Shown here piece by piece: positions 1 through 7,492 of a DNA stretch of 42,082 nucleotides. The stretch's first letter is position 1, and each line of letters begins with the position of its first letter. Below the pieces are notes generated by a model, which made no database searches, was not told the origin of the DNA, and worked only from the letters and a program-made list of their open reading frames with translations. The position numbers were made by a program, and so were the translations under genes. The DNA comes from DASVDE01 sp036381235 (lineage in GTDB: Bacteria; Actinomycetota; Thermoleophilia; Solirubrobacterales; 70-9), in assembly GCA_036381235.1 (NCBI GenBank), contig DASVDE010000034.1, forward strand, positions 1-42,082, written 5' to 3'.

Positions 1-671
1 ATGCGCCCCATCGGCGCCAGCACGCCGAGCTCGGCGTCGAATGCATCGCCGCCGCTCATGTGGAGGACCACGTCGACGCGCCGCCCGTCGTTCGCCTCGC
101 GGATGGCGCTCCCCAGGTCCTCGCTGCGCGAGTCCACCGTCGCGTCGGCGCCGAGCCGCTCGACCAGGGCCCGCTTGTCCTCGCTCGAGGCGAGCCCGAT
201 CACCCTGGCGCCGGCGGCCTTCGCCAGCTGCACGGAGAGCGAGCCTGTGCCGCCCGCCGCCGCCTCGACGACGACCGTCTCGCCAGGCTCGACCCGGGCG
301 CAGCGGCGCACGAGCGCCAGCGCCGTCAGTCCCTGGAGCAGGAGGGCGGCCGCCTGGTCGTCGTCCACCTCGTCCGGCACCGGCACGAGCATCGCCGCCG
401 GCACGGCGACCTTCTCGGCGTAGGCGCCGGAGGCGAGGATCGCGGCGACCCGCCTGCCGTCGGGCGTGCGCCCGCTGACCTCTCCGCCCGGGATCAGGGG
501 CAGGCTCTGCTCGGCCAGGTAGTCGTTGCGCGTGGCGTGGGTGTCGGCGAAGTTGATGCCGCTGCGCGACACCTCGACCAAGAGCTCGCCGTGCTCCGGC
601 ACCGGGTCCGGCACATCGACGTGCTTGAGCACCTCGGGCCCGCCGAACTCCTCTATCTGGATCGCCCTCAT
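1..671 (-). CDS. Zinc-independent NADPH:quinone oxidoreductase family protein (partial, C-terminus outside window)
   Basis: The minus-strand reading frame opens with ATG at 671 (MRAIQIEEFGGPEVL) and runs off the left edge after about 223 codons. The N-terminus is the GroES-like domain of the medium-chain dehydrogenase/reductase superfamily. The Rossmann domain follows, with the nucleotide-binding segment VEAAAGGTGSLSVQLAKAAG at about residues 130-150. No zinc-binding cysteine cluster is visible, which fits the quinone oxidoreductase branch (NADPH-dependent reduction of quinones or enals) rather than the zinc alcohol dehydrogenases. It diverges from the PfkB kinase gene with 64 bp between the start codons. 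The substrate cannot be told from sequence. Confidence 0.85.
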   Translation of the reverse strand, partial: MRAIQIEEFGGPEVLKHVDVPDPVPEHGELLVEVSRSGINFADTHATRNDYLAEQSLPLIPGGEVSGRTPDGRRVAAILASGAYAEKVAVPAAMLVPVPDEVDDDQAAALLLQGLTALALVRRCARVEPGETVVVEAAAGGTGSLSVQLAKAAGARVIGLASSEDKRALVERLGADATVDSRSEDLGSAIREANDGRRVDVVLHMSGGDAFDAELGVLAPMGR

Positions 672-735
672 CGGCGGGGAACCATAGACGCCTGCGGCGG
701 TAACCTCCGCCGCCGATGAAGCGAGAGGCTCCCTG

Positions 736-1665
736 ATGTCGCTCACCGTCGTCGGCTCGATCGCGTTCGACTCCGTGCGCACCCCGTTCGGGGAGCGCGA
801 GCGCATGCTCGGCGGCGCCGCCGTCCACTTCTCCCTCGCCGCCAGCTTCTTCACCGAGGTGCGGCCCGTCGGACCGGTCGGCGACGACTTCGGGGCGGCG
901 GAGTTCGAGGTGCTGGAGAGACGCGGCGTCTGCACCGATGACATCGAGCGCGTCCCCGGAGGCAGCTCGTTCTTCTGGCGCGGCCGCTACGAGTACGACC
1001 TCAACGTCGCCCACACCGAGGACACGCAGCTGGGCGTCTTCGGCGAGTTCGAGCCGAAGCTCTCGCCTCAGTCGCGGGAAGCGGACATTGTCTTCCTGGC
1101 CAACATCCAGCCGCAGCTCCAGCGCCAGGTGCGCGGACAGTGCGCGGCGGCCCGCTTCAGCGCGCTGGACTCGATGAACCTCTGGATCGAGACCGCGCGG
1201 GACTCGCTGCTGGAGGCGATCTCCGAAGTCGACTGCGTGATCGTCAACGACGCGGAGGTCCGCGAGCTGACCGGCGAGTCCAACCTGGCCCGCGCCGCGC
1301 GCGCCGTGATGTCCCACGGCCCCCGTGCCGTCGTCGCCAAGCAGGGGGAGTACGGGGCGGCGCTCTTCACCGAGGGCAGCTTCTTCGCCCTTCCCGGCTT
1401 CCCCCTGGAGGACGTCCGCGATCCCACCGGGGCGGGGGACAGCTTCGCCGGTGGCTTCCTCGGCTATCTCGACGGCCACGAGGGGGAGCTCGACGAGGCC
1501 GGCCTGCGGCGCGCGATGGGCTATGGAACCGTGCTCGCCTCCTTCAATGTCGAAGAGTTCGGCACCGAGCGGGTGGCCCGCCTCAGCCGCGAGGAGATCG
1601 ACCGGAGGCTCGCCGAATTGCACGCGATGACGCAGTTCGAGCCGCTGCCGGCCGCCGCCGAGTAG
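736..1665 (+). CDS. PfkB/ribokinase-family carbohydrate kinase
   Basis: This 309-residue cytoplasmic kinase has the normal family length. Near the N-terminus it has the substrate-side glycine motif (LGGAAVHFSLAASFF, about residues 30-44). Near the C-terminus is the ATP/anion-hole signature DPTGAGDSFAGGF starting at residue 229, whose second Asp (D235) is the expected catalytic base. The family transfers the ATP gamma-phosphate to a sugar, nucleoside or similar hydroxyl; the substrate is not predictable. The ATG at 736 follows a purine-rich GCGAGAGG stretch. It diverges from the quinone oxidoreductase gene and lies 55 bp ahead of citrate synthase, so it may share a transcript with that gene. 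Confidence 0.85.
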   Translation: MSLTVVGSIAFDSVRTPFGERERMLGGAAVHFSLAASFFTEVRPVGPVGDDFGAAEFEVLERRGVCTDDIERVPGGSSFFWRGRYEYDLNVAHTEDTQLGVFGEFEPKLSPQSREADIVFLANIQPQLQRQVRGQCAAARFSALDSMNLWIETARDSLLEAISEVDCVIVNDAEVRELTGESNLARAARAVMSHGPRAVVAKQGEYGAALFTEGSFFALPGFPLEDVRDPTGAGDSFAGGFLGYLDGHEGELDEAGLRRAMGYGTVLASFNVEEFGTERVARLSREEIDRRLAELHAMTQFEPLPAAAE

Positions 1666-1720
1666 CTGCTGCGATACTGGAAATCGACCAGTTCAGGAAA
1701 CCTAAGCTCGAGGAGGGGTG

Positions 1721-3118
1721 ATGGCCACCGAGCAACAGAGCAGAGACGCAGCCGCCGACGGCAAGGCCAACGGCTCGGACACCCTCACCGTCACCGACAA
1801 CCGCACCGGGCGGACCTATGAGCTGCCGATCACGGACGGCACGGTGCGCGCCATGGACCTGCGGCAGATCAAGGAGTCCGAAGACGAATTCGGCATGCTC
1901 GCCTACGATCCGGCCTTCACCAACACGGCCGCCTGTCGCTCGGCGATCACATTCATCGACGGCGAGGCGGGCGTGCTCGAACACCGCGGCTACTCGATCG
2001 AGCAGCTCTGCGAGCGCTCGAGCTTCCTAGAGGTCGCCTACCTGCTGATCTTCGGCGAGCTGCCGACGGGCCCCCAGCTGGACCGCTGGACCTACGACAT
2101 CACGCACCACACCTTCGTCCACGAGGACCTCAAGCACTTCTTCGAGGGCTTCCGCTACGACGCGCACCCGATGGGAATGCTGCTCGCCGGCGTGGGCGCG
2201 CTCTCGACCTTCTATCCGGACGCCAAGCAGATCGACGACCCCGAAGAGCGCTACATGGCGGCGGTGCGGCTGATCGCCAAGGTGCCGACGCTCGCCGCCT
2301 TCTCCTATCGCCACAACATGGGGCTCCCCTACGTCTACCCGGACAACGATCTCTCCTTTGCCGGCAACTTCCTCTCCATGATGTTCAAGAAGACCGAGGT
2401 GAAATACGAGCCCGATCCGCGACTGGTGCGTGCGCTGGACGTGCTCTTCATCCTCCATGCCGATCACGAGCAGAACTGCTCGACCAGCGCGGTGCGGGGC
2501 GTCGGCTCCTCCGGCGTCGACCCCTACTCCGCCGTCGCTGCCGGCGTGGCGGCGCTCTACGGCCCTCTGCACGGTGGCGCCAACGAAGCGGTGCTGCGGA
2601 TGCTGCGCCGGATCGAGTCGGTGGAAAACATCCCGGGCTTCCTCGAGCGGGTGAAGAACCGCGAGGAGAAACTGATGGGCTTCGGCCACCGCGTCTACAA
2701 AAACTACGACCCGCGGGCGCGAATCATCCAGCAGCACATGGAGGAGGTCTTCGAGGCGACCGAGTACAACGCGCTGGTGGAGATCGCCCGCGAGTTGGAG
2801 AAGCGCGCCCTCGACGATGAGTACTTCACCTCGCGCAAGCTCTATCCGAACGTCGACTACTACTCGGGGATCATCTACGAGGCGCTGGAGATCCCGACCA
2901 ACATGTTCACCGTGATCTTCGCCATTCCCCGCACCGCGGGCTGGGTCGCGCAGTGGATGGAGATGAACGACGACCCGGAGAAGAAAATCTCCCGTCCGCG
3001 CCAGATCTACACTGGCTATCGCGATCGCGATTACGTGGCGATCGGCGATCGGGAGGGGCCCGAGAAGATCGTTGGGCCCCCGGCGCGGCGGCCGAAACGG
3101 CCTCGGCGAGGGGCATAG
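1721..3118 (+). CDS. gltA: Citrate synthase
   Basis: The enzyme condenses oxaloacetate with acetyl-CoA, the entry step of the TCA cycle. The 465-residue protein carries the catalytic triad in family context: His284 in LHGGANEAV, His323 in GFGHRVYKNYDPRA and Asp379 in NVDYYSG. The C-terminal IPTNMFTVIFAIPRTAGW block is also typical. A GTG at 1718 is in frame, but the ribosome binding site AGGAGG at 1711-1716 is better placed for the ATG at 1721, so I use that. The N-terminus has about 35 extra polar residues before the first conserved strand, as in the longer NADH-regulated type II enzymes. A large inverted repeat follows the stop codon (3126-3232). Confidence 0.95.
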   Translation: MATEQQSRDAAADGKANGSDTLTVTDNRTGRTYELPITDGTVRAMDLRQIKESEDEFGMLAYDPAFTNTAACRSAITFIDGEAGVLEHRGYSIEQLCERSSFLEVAYLLIFGELPTGPQLDRWTYDITHHTFVHEDLKHFFEGFRYDAHPMGMLLAGVGALSTFYPDAKQIDDPEERYMAAVRLIAKVPTLAAFSYRHNMGLPYVYPDNDLSFAGNFLSMMFKKTEVKYEPDPRLVRALDVLFILHADHEQNCSTSAVRGVGSSGVDPYSAVAAGVAALYGPLHGGANEAVLRMLRRIESVENIPGFLERVKNREEKLMGFGHRVYKNYDPRARIIQQHMEEVFEATEYNALVEIARELEKRALDDEYFTSRKLYPNVDYYSGIIYEALEIPTNMFTVIFAIPRTAGWVAQWMEMNDDPEKKISRPRQIYTGYRDRDYVAIGDREGPEKIVGPPARRPKRPRRGA

Positions 3119-3125
3119 ACCAGCA

Positions 3126-3232
3126 GGAGGGCGAGGCACCCCTCCTCACTCAACTTTTTCGGTGAGAACGCAGCTGACGCCTCAGGCGACACCGAAAAAG
3201 TACAAGCCGTTCGGAGGGGCACCTCGCCCTCC
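3126..3232. repeat. Two-storey inverted repeat (element A) after citrate synthase
   Basis: Outer arms of 20 nt (3126-3145 and 3213-3232) are complementary except for a central CA/CA pair. Inside lies a perfect 12-bp hairpin, ACTTTTTCGGTG (3153-3164) with CACCGAAAAAGT (3190-3201), around a 25-nt loop. ACTCA at 3148-3152 sits immediately 5' of the inner stem, as in the elements at 18524-18610 and 37565-37656. In a minus-strand RNA the CA/CA mismatch would become two U-G pairs. No T-run follows, so it is not an ordinary intrinsic terminator. The copies at 18.5 and 37.6 kb resemble each other more than this one. Confidence 0.6.
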
Positions 3233-3296
3233 CGGCCCGAGCCCAAGCCCCGTCGAGGACTTCAGTCACCGCGCCGGGCTGCCATACGCTTCAGCC

Positions 3297-3644
3297 ATGT
3301 CTGTTTGGAAGCTGACCGTCAGGCACGGATCCGATGTGAGCCATGAGCGGTTCGAGAGCTTGGACGAGGCGGTGGCGGCGATGAGGAAGCGGGCGCTGGC
3401 GATTCGCGCCGAAGGACCGATGAAGGCAGTCTCCGCGTTACGGGACTTCACCCCGCACGACCAGGTCCAGGCACGGCTGCAGCTGTCCGGCAAGGGACTG
3501 CTGCGCAAACCGGTCGCCGGGGTCGACTTGCGCGGCGACGGGACCTTCGTCCCGTTCCGCGGCGGTTTCGCTCGCGAAGAGCTGGACCCGACCGAATACG
3601 ACACGCCGTTCGACGTCGTGCGGGAGACTCTGCGGCCACGATGA
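3297..3644 (+). CDS. Small conserved-looking protein of unknown function (115 aa)
   Basis: I do not recognise a family. The frame is open from further upstream, but that part would lie inside the inverted repeat, and ATG 3297 gives a sensible N-terminus (MSVWKLTVRHGSDVSHERF). The product is soluble, charged and without a signal peptide or membrane segment. It shows alternating strand/helix-like segments and an acidic C-terminal third (EELDPTEYDTPFDVV). Its stop codon overlaps the start of the next small gene as ATGA, so the two are very probably translationally coupled. Confidence 0.65.
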   Translation: MSVWKLTVRHGSDVSHERFESLDEAVAAMRKRALAIRAEGPMKAVSALRDFTPHDQVQARLQLSGKGLLRKPVAGVDLRGDGTFVPFRGGFAREELDPTEYDTPFDVVRETLRPR

Positions 3645-3958
3645 GCGAGGAGATCCCAAAGGGCAGTTACGCCGCCGGCAACCGGGTCAAGCTACCCGCG
3701 GGCGCCGAGCCTCCATTCACCGTCTTCATCAACGGCGTCGAGCAGCAGCCCGGCGCCGACTACGAGATTCGCGGGGGCGAGATCGTCTTCAATCGCCAGA
3801 TAGTCAAGGAGGAGGTCGGCAAGAGCCGCTGGCTGGCGATGTACCTCGGCCTATGGGGCACCTACCGCAAGAACGAGACGATCGACCTTCAGTTCTCCCG
3901 CGACGGCAAGCTCGAGCTGCGCGACGACCTCGCGGTTGAAGGACCCGGCACCGCTTGA
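3641..3958 (+). CDS. Small protein of unknown function (105 aa), coupled to the preceding gene
   Basis: It starts in an ATGA overlap with the stop of the 115-residue gene. The sequence has a strand-rich first half (PFTVFINGVEQQPGADYEIRG) followed by a basic-aromatic segment (SRWLAMYLGLWGTYRKNETI). The first half resembles the short beta-sandwich pattern of 'position-x, value-y' repeats in structural proteins, but that is only an impression. It has no signal peptide and no convincing transmembrane helix, although LAMYLGLWG could be a membrane-touching segment. The function is unknown. Confidence 0.65.
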   Translation: MSEEIPKGSYAAGNRVKLPAGAEPPFTVFINGVEQQPGADYEIRGGEIVFNRQIVKEEVGKSRWLAMYLGLWGTYRKNETIDLQFSRDGKLELRDDLAVEGPGTA

Positions 3959-3996
3959 CTGGGCGCGGGACCGCACCTAAATTGGCTGCGGGCTCA

Positions 3997-6465
3997 ATGA
4001 GGACTCGCAGCTTGATCGCGTGGGCGCTCGGTAAGCGACGCTGCGGCGTCGCAGCCGGCGCCGCCTGCGCGCTCGCCTGCCTGACGCTGGCCACCGGCGC
4101 GCAGGCGGCGTTGATCCCGGTGGATATCGAAGGCGACATCGTCGCGGCCGACGGCCACTGCTCGCTGCGGGAGGCGATCACAACCGCGAATGACGACGTT
4201 CCCCCGTTCCCGGGTGCGGGCGAGTGCGCTGCGGGGGCGGTCAGCGATGTCGTGACGGTTCCGGCCGGGCATTTCGTTCTGAGCCGAACGGGACCGCCCG
4301 ACGACACCAACGTCAACGGCGACCTCGACGTGCTTGGTGCCGGCCTGACGATTCGCGGCCAGGGTGCCGGGAGCACCACGATCGACGCGAACCGCATCGA
4401 CCGGGTGCTCGACGTGCTCACGGGGAGGGTCGCGACACTGGAGGGCCTGACTCTGACCGGCGGGCAGGCGCCGAACGGCGCGAACGGCGGCAACGTGACC
4501 GGCGCTCCGGGGACGTTCGCCGCAGGAGGGAACGGCGGCCCGGGTGAGTCGGGCGGCGGAATCCGCAACGCGGGCACTCTCACGATCGCCGACAGCGCCG
4601 TCTCGAACAATTTCGCCGGCGACGGCGGCGACGGCGGGTTCGGGCACGGCGGGGACGGCACGACCGCCGCCACCGGAACCAACGGCGCCAACGGAGTCGG
4701 CGGTAGCGCGGTGATCTTCAACAGCGGCTACGGAGGCGGGATCTACACCAGCGGCACGCTCACGCTCACGCGCGTCACCGTGAGCGACAACAGAGCCGGA
4801 GACGGCGGTCGAGGTGGCCTGGGCATCGGCGGCCAGGGCGGCGGCGGGATTTCGGGCAACGGCGGCAACGGTGGTGGTGGAACGGGGGGCAGTGGCGGCG
4901 GTGGGGGCTGGGGTGGGGGAATTGCGGCCACGACCGGCGCGACGCTGACGATCGACCTCAGCACGATCAGCGGCAACAGCGCGGGCGACGGCGGGGACGG
5001 GGGCAATGGGCAGGGTGGCCTGGGCGGAGTCACTTCCGGCAACGGTTCTGTGGGCGGCACCGGCGGGTTCGGTGGTGGTGGTGGCGGTGGTGTATTTGAC
5101 GGTCGGGGCGGGTCCGGCGGTGGGATCTACTCGGTCGAGCCGATCAAGATCACGCGGTCGCTGGTGGCGGGCAACAGGGCCGGCGCGGGCGGTCTCGGCG
5201 GCAACGGCACCGGCGCCCTCGGGGGGCACGCGATCGACGTCGGTGGGAACGCCGCGACCGGGGGCCACGGTGGACCCGGCTCGGGTGAGGACGGTGGTGA
5301 CGCGGGCCTCGCAGGCGGAGTGTTCGCGCAAGGCGAATATGTCAACGTGACGATCCAGGGGAACGACATCGGCGACGGCGGCACGGGCGGCGACGGGAAA
5401 GGTGGCAAAGGCGGCAATTCCACCGGTGGCCCCACGGGAGGCGCCGGCGGGATCGCCACACCCGGCGACGGCGGCAGCGGCGGCGTCGGCGGAGGACTCA
5501 TCCTTTCGGGCTCCGCGAGCTTCAACTCGACGATCCGGCACGCCACCGTCACGGCGAACGGCGTGGGCGCGGGAGGCGCCTTCGGAAGCGCGACCGGCGG
5601 CAGTGGCGGCACCCCTGGTGGCAGCGCCGGCGGGGTCGGCATAGGGTTCGCCGGCTTCAGCGGCGGTGTCGGCGGAATCATCGGGGGTTCTTCGACCCTG
5701 CTCGCCGACAGCGTGGTGGCGGGCAACGCCAATGACGATTGCTCGTCCGGCACCTCGGATGGCGGCCACAACTTCACGTTCCCGACCGACACCTGTCCCG
5801 GCACGGTCGCCGACCCTCAGCTCGCGCCCCTTGCCGACAACGGCGGACCGACAAGGACACAGGCGCTGCTGCCGGGCAGCCCCTTGATAGACGCCGTGCC
5901 GGCCGGTCCCGAGTGCGCGGGCACCGATCAGCGGGGCATCGTGCGCCCACAGGGCCCGGCCTGTGACGCCGGCGCGTACGAGGTCGAGGTCGAGATCCCC
6001 ACTCCGCCCGGCGGCGGATCGCCGGCCGACACGGAGCGGCCCGTGTTCCTCGCGGCGTCGCTCAAGCCGGCGACGTTCGCGGTCAACCGCCACGGAGCGC
6101 CCGAGACGGCGGTCGCGAGCAGAGCACGCGAGGGCACAACCTTCCGCTTCCGCCTCTCCGAGGCCGCCCGGGTGGTCTTCGCCATCCAACGCGCGCGGCC
6201 CGGGCGCCGCGCCAAAGGCCACTGCGTCAAGCCCGAGCACTCAAACCGCCACAAGCCGAAGTGCACGCGATTCGTCGGGACCGACCGCTTCGCCGTCACC
6301 GCAGGCGCCGGCGACAACGCCAAGAAGTTCTCCGGCCGCATCGGGCGGCACGCACTGAAACCCGGTCGCTACCGCGCGACGCTGACCGCCACGGACGCCG
6401 CGGGCAACGAGTCGGCGCCGAAGCGGCTCAACTTCCGCGTCGTTCGCCCAGTCGCGACTAATTGA
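3997..6465 (+). CDS. Secreted glycine-rich CSLREA / choice-of-anchor-Q type beta-helix protein
   Basis: This 822-residue exported protein has a basic N-terminus and hydrophobic core with likely cleavage after AQA (residue 37). The CSLREA motif follows (C55 in GHCSLREAITTAND). Residues about 150-570 are very glycine-rich (GGxGG, GNGGxG) with interspersed strand motifs such as TLTIADSAVSNN and TLTLTRVTVSDN, the pattern of a right-handed parallel beta-helix. The choice-of-anchor-Q block follows (PLADNGGPTRTQALLPGSPL...DQRG). The last 120 residues form a separate basic domain (FRFRLSEAARVVF...RIGRHALKPGRYRATLTATD) that I associate with exported Thermoleophilia proteins. An in-frame TTG at 3955 exists, but ATG 3997 starts the signal peptide cleanly. 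The gene overlaps the convergent UbiA gene by 8 bp. It is probably a cell-surface protein with no predicted catalytic residues. Confidence 0.85.
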   Translation: MRTRSLIAWALGKRRCGVAAGAACALACLTLATGAQAALIPVDIEGDIVAADGHCSLREAITTANDDVPPFPGAGECAAGAVSDVVTVPAGHFVLSRTGPPDDTNVNGDLDVLGAGLTIRGQGAGSTTIDANRIDRVLDVLTGRVATLEGLTLTGGQAPNGANGGNVTGAPGTFAAGGNGGPGESGGGIRNAGTLTIADSAVSNNFAGDGGDGGFGHGGDGTTAATGTNGANGVGGSAVIFNSGYGGGIYTSGTLTLTRVTVSDNRAGDGGRGGLGIGGQGGGGISGNGGNGGGGTGGSGGGGGWGGGIAATTGATLTIDLSTISGNSAGDGGDGGNGQGGLGGVTSGNGSVGGTGGFGGGGGGGVFDGRGGSGGGIYSVEPIKITRSLVAGNRAGAGGLGGNGTGALGGHAIDVGGNAATGGHGGPGSGEDGGDAGLAGGVFAQGEYVNVTIQGNDIGDGGTGGDGKGGKGGNSTGGPTGGAGGIATPGDGGSGGVGGGLILSGSASFNSTIRHATVTANGVGAGGAFGSATGGSGGTPGGSAGGVGIGFAGFSGGVGGIIGGSSTLLADSVVAGNANDDCSSGTSDGGHNFTFPTDTCPGTVADPQLAPLADNGGPTRTQALLPGSPLIDAVPAGPECAGTDQRGIVRPQGPACDAGAYEVEVEIPTPPGGGSPADTERPVFLAASLKPATFAVNRHGAPETAVASRAREGTTFRFRLSEAARVVFAIQRARPGRRAKGHCVKPEHSNRHKPKCTRFVGTDRFAVTAGAGDNAKKFSGRIGRHALKPGRYRATLTATDAAGNESAPKRLNFRVVRPVATN

Positions 6466-7411
6466 AGACGTAGAGGAGCAGGAAGGCGGTCACAACGAAG
6501 ACGGCGCCGGCCGCGATCATGCCCTTGTCCTCGGCGACGATCGCCGCCGTTGAGCGGTCGTCGGAGCGGTCGTAGATCAGATACAGGTAGCGGAAGATCA
6601 GGTAGACGACCGGCGGGATGGTGAGCATCATCTGGCTGCCGATCAGCGGCGAGTTGAGGGTGTAGATCGCGTAGCTGATCACCGTTCCGGTGGTGACCAG
6701 GGAGACCATCTGGTCGAGGAAGGGGAGCGAGTAGTGCTCCAGCACCGGGCGCGAAGAGGTCCCCTCGTGCAGTTCGGAGACCGCCTCCTGGCGGCGCTTG
6801 GTGAAGCCGAGGAAGGCGGCGCCCATGCCGGTGCAGAGGATCAGCCACTCCGAGGCATGGGCGTCGACCGCGCTGGCGCCGGCGGCGACCCTCAGGATGA
6901 AGAGGCCGGCGAGGGTCATCACGTCGACGATCACGATCTGCTTGAGGCCGAGGCTGTAGGCGACCTGGGCGATCCCGTAGCCGACGACCATCAGGCCGAC
7001 CTGCCAGTTGACGGTGGCGAAGGCGAGCGCGATCGCCGCCACCGCCAGGGCGGGAGCGATCACCATCGCCGCCCCCTCCGACAGCTCGCCGGCGGCAAGC
7101 GGCCGGAAGCGCTTCTTGGGGTGCTTGCGGTCGAGCTCGACATCGACCAAGTCGTTGACGAAATAGCCGGCGCTGGAGATCAAGCAGAAGGCAACGAAGG
7201 CGAGCGTAGCCTCGAGGATCGCGTGCGGGTTGGTGAACTCCCCGGAAAAGAGCAGCCCGGCGAATACCAGGATGTTTTTGATCCACTCGGTCGGCCGTCC
7301 GGTCTTGATCGCGGCGCGCAGCGGAGAGCGGCGCGGCACTGCCGGGTCGGCGGCACCGGCCTGCCTGCCCTCTGCCGGGTCGGTCGGGTGTTCCGAGGTG
7401 ATCGTTTCCAT
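6458..7411 (-). CDS. UbiA-family prenyltransferase, decaprenyl-phosphate phosphoribosyltransferase-like
   Basis: This integral membrane protein of 317 residues has about eight or nine hydrophobic segments. The UbiA first aspartate-rich motif appears as NDLVDVELDRKHPKKRFRP beginning at residue 86. The DRKHPKKR form is that of the DPPR synthase branch (Rv3806c-like), which transfers phosphoribosyl from PRPP to decaprenyl phosphate on the way to decaprenyl-phosphoryl-arabinose. TEWIKNILVFAGLLF near the N-terminus is also typical of that branch. It is the last gene of a minus-strand cluster with the FAD enzyme and the fatty acyl reductase, 81 bp downstream of the former. Whether it acts with them in lipid synthesis or simply follows them is open. 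No DprE1/DprE2 pair is in this window. Confidence 0.85.
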   Translation of the reverse strand: METITSEHPTDPAEGRQAGAADPAVPRRSPLRAAIKTGRPTEWIKNILVFAGLLFSGEFTNPHAILEATLAFVAFCLISSAGYFVNDLVDVELDRKHPKKRFRPLAAGELSEGAAMVIAPALAVAAIALAFATVNWQVGLMVVGYGIAQVAYSLGLKQIVIVDVMTLAGLFILRVAAGASAVDAHASEWLILCTGMGAAFLGFTKRRQEAVSELHEGTSSRPVLEHYSLPFLDQMVSLVTTGTVISYAIYTLNSPLIGSQMMLTIPPVVYLIFRYLYLIYDRSDDRSTAAIVAEDKGMIAAGAVFVVTAFLLLYVFN

Positions 7412-7492
7412 GCTGGAAGGGCCGTCGAGGAGTCGCGCCTGGCCAGAGAGACCGTCGCGACAGGGTAGCGCTCAGGCCGGTAGCCGAACCGG

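Noticed and set aside
4500..5650. Short GGC/GGN repeats as a CRISPR array or tandem DNA repeat
   Set aside because: The repeats are in-frame glycine codons within a continuous coding sequence, with no constant repeat-spacer periodicity.
3994..6240. 748-residue minus-strand frame opposite the CSLREA protein
   Set aside because: It is a low-complexity Ala/Arg-rich translation that mirrors the glycine-rich repeats; there is no start context and no domain.
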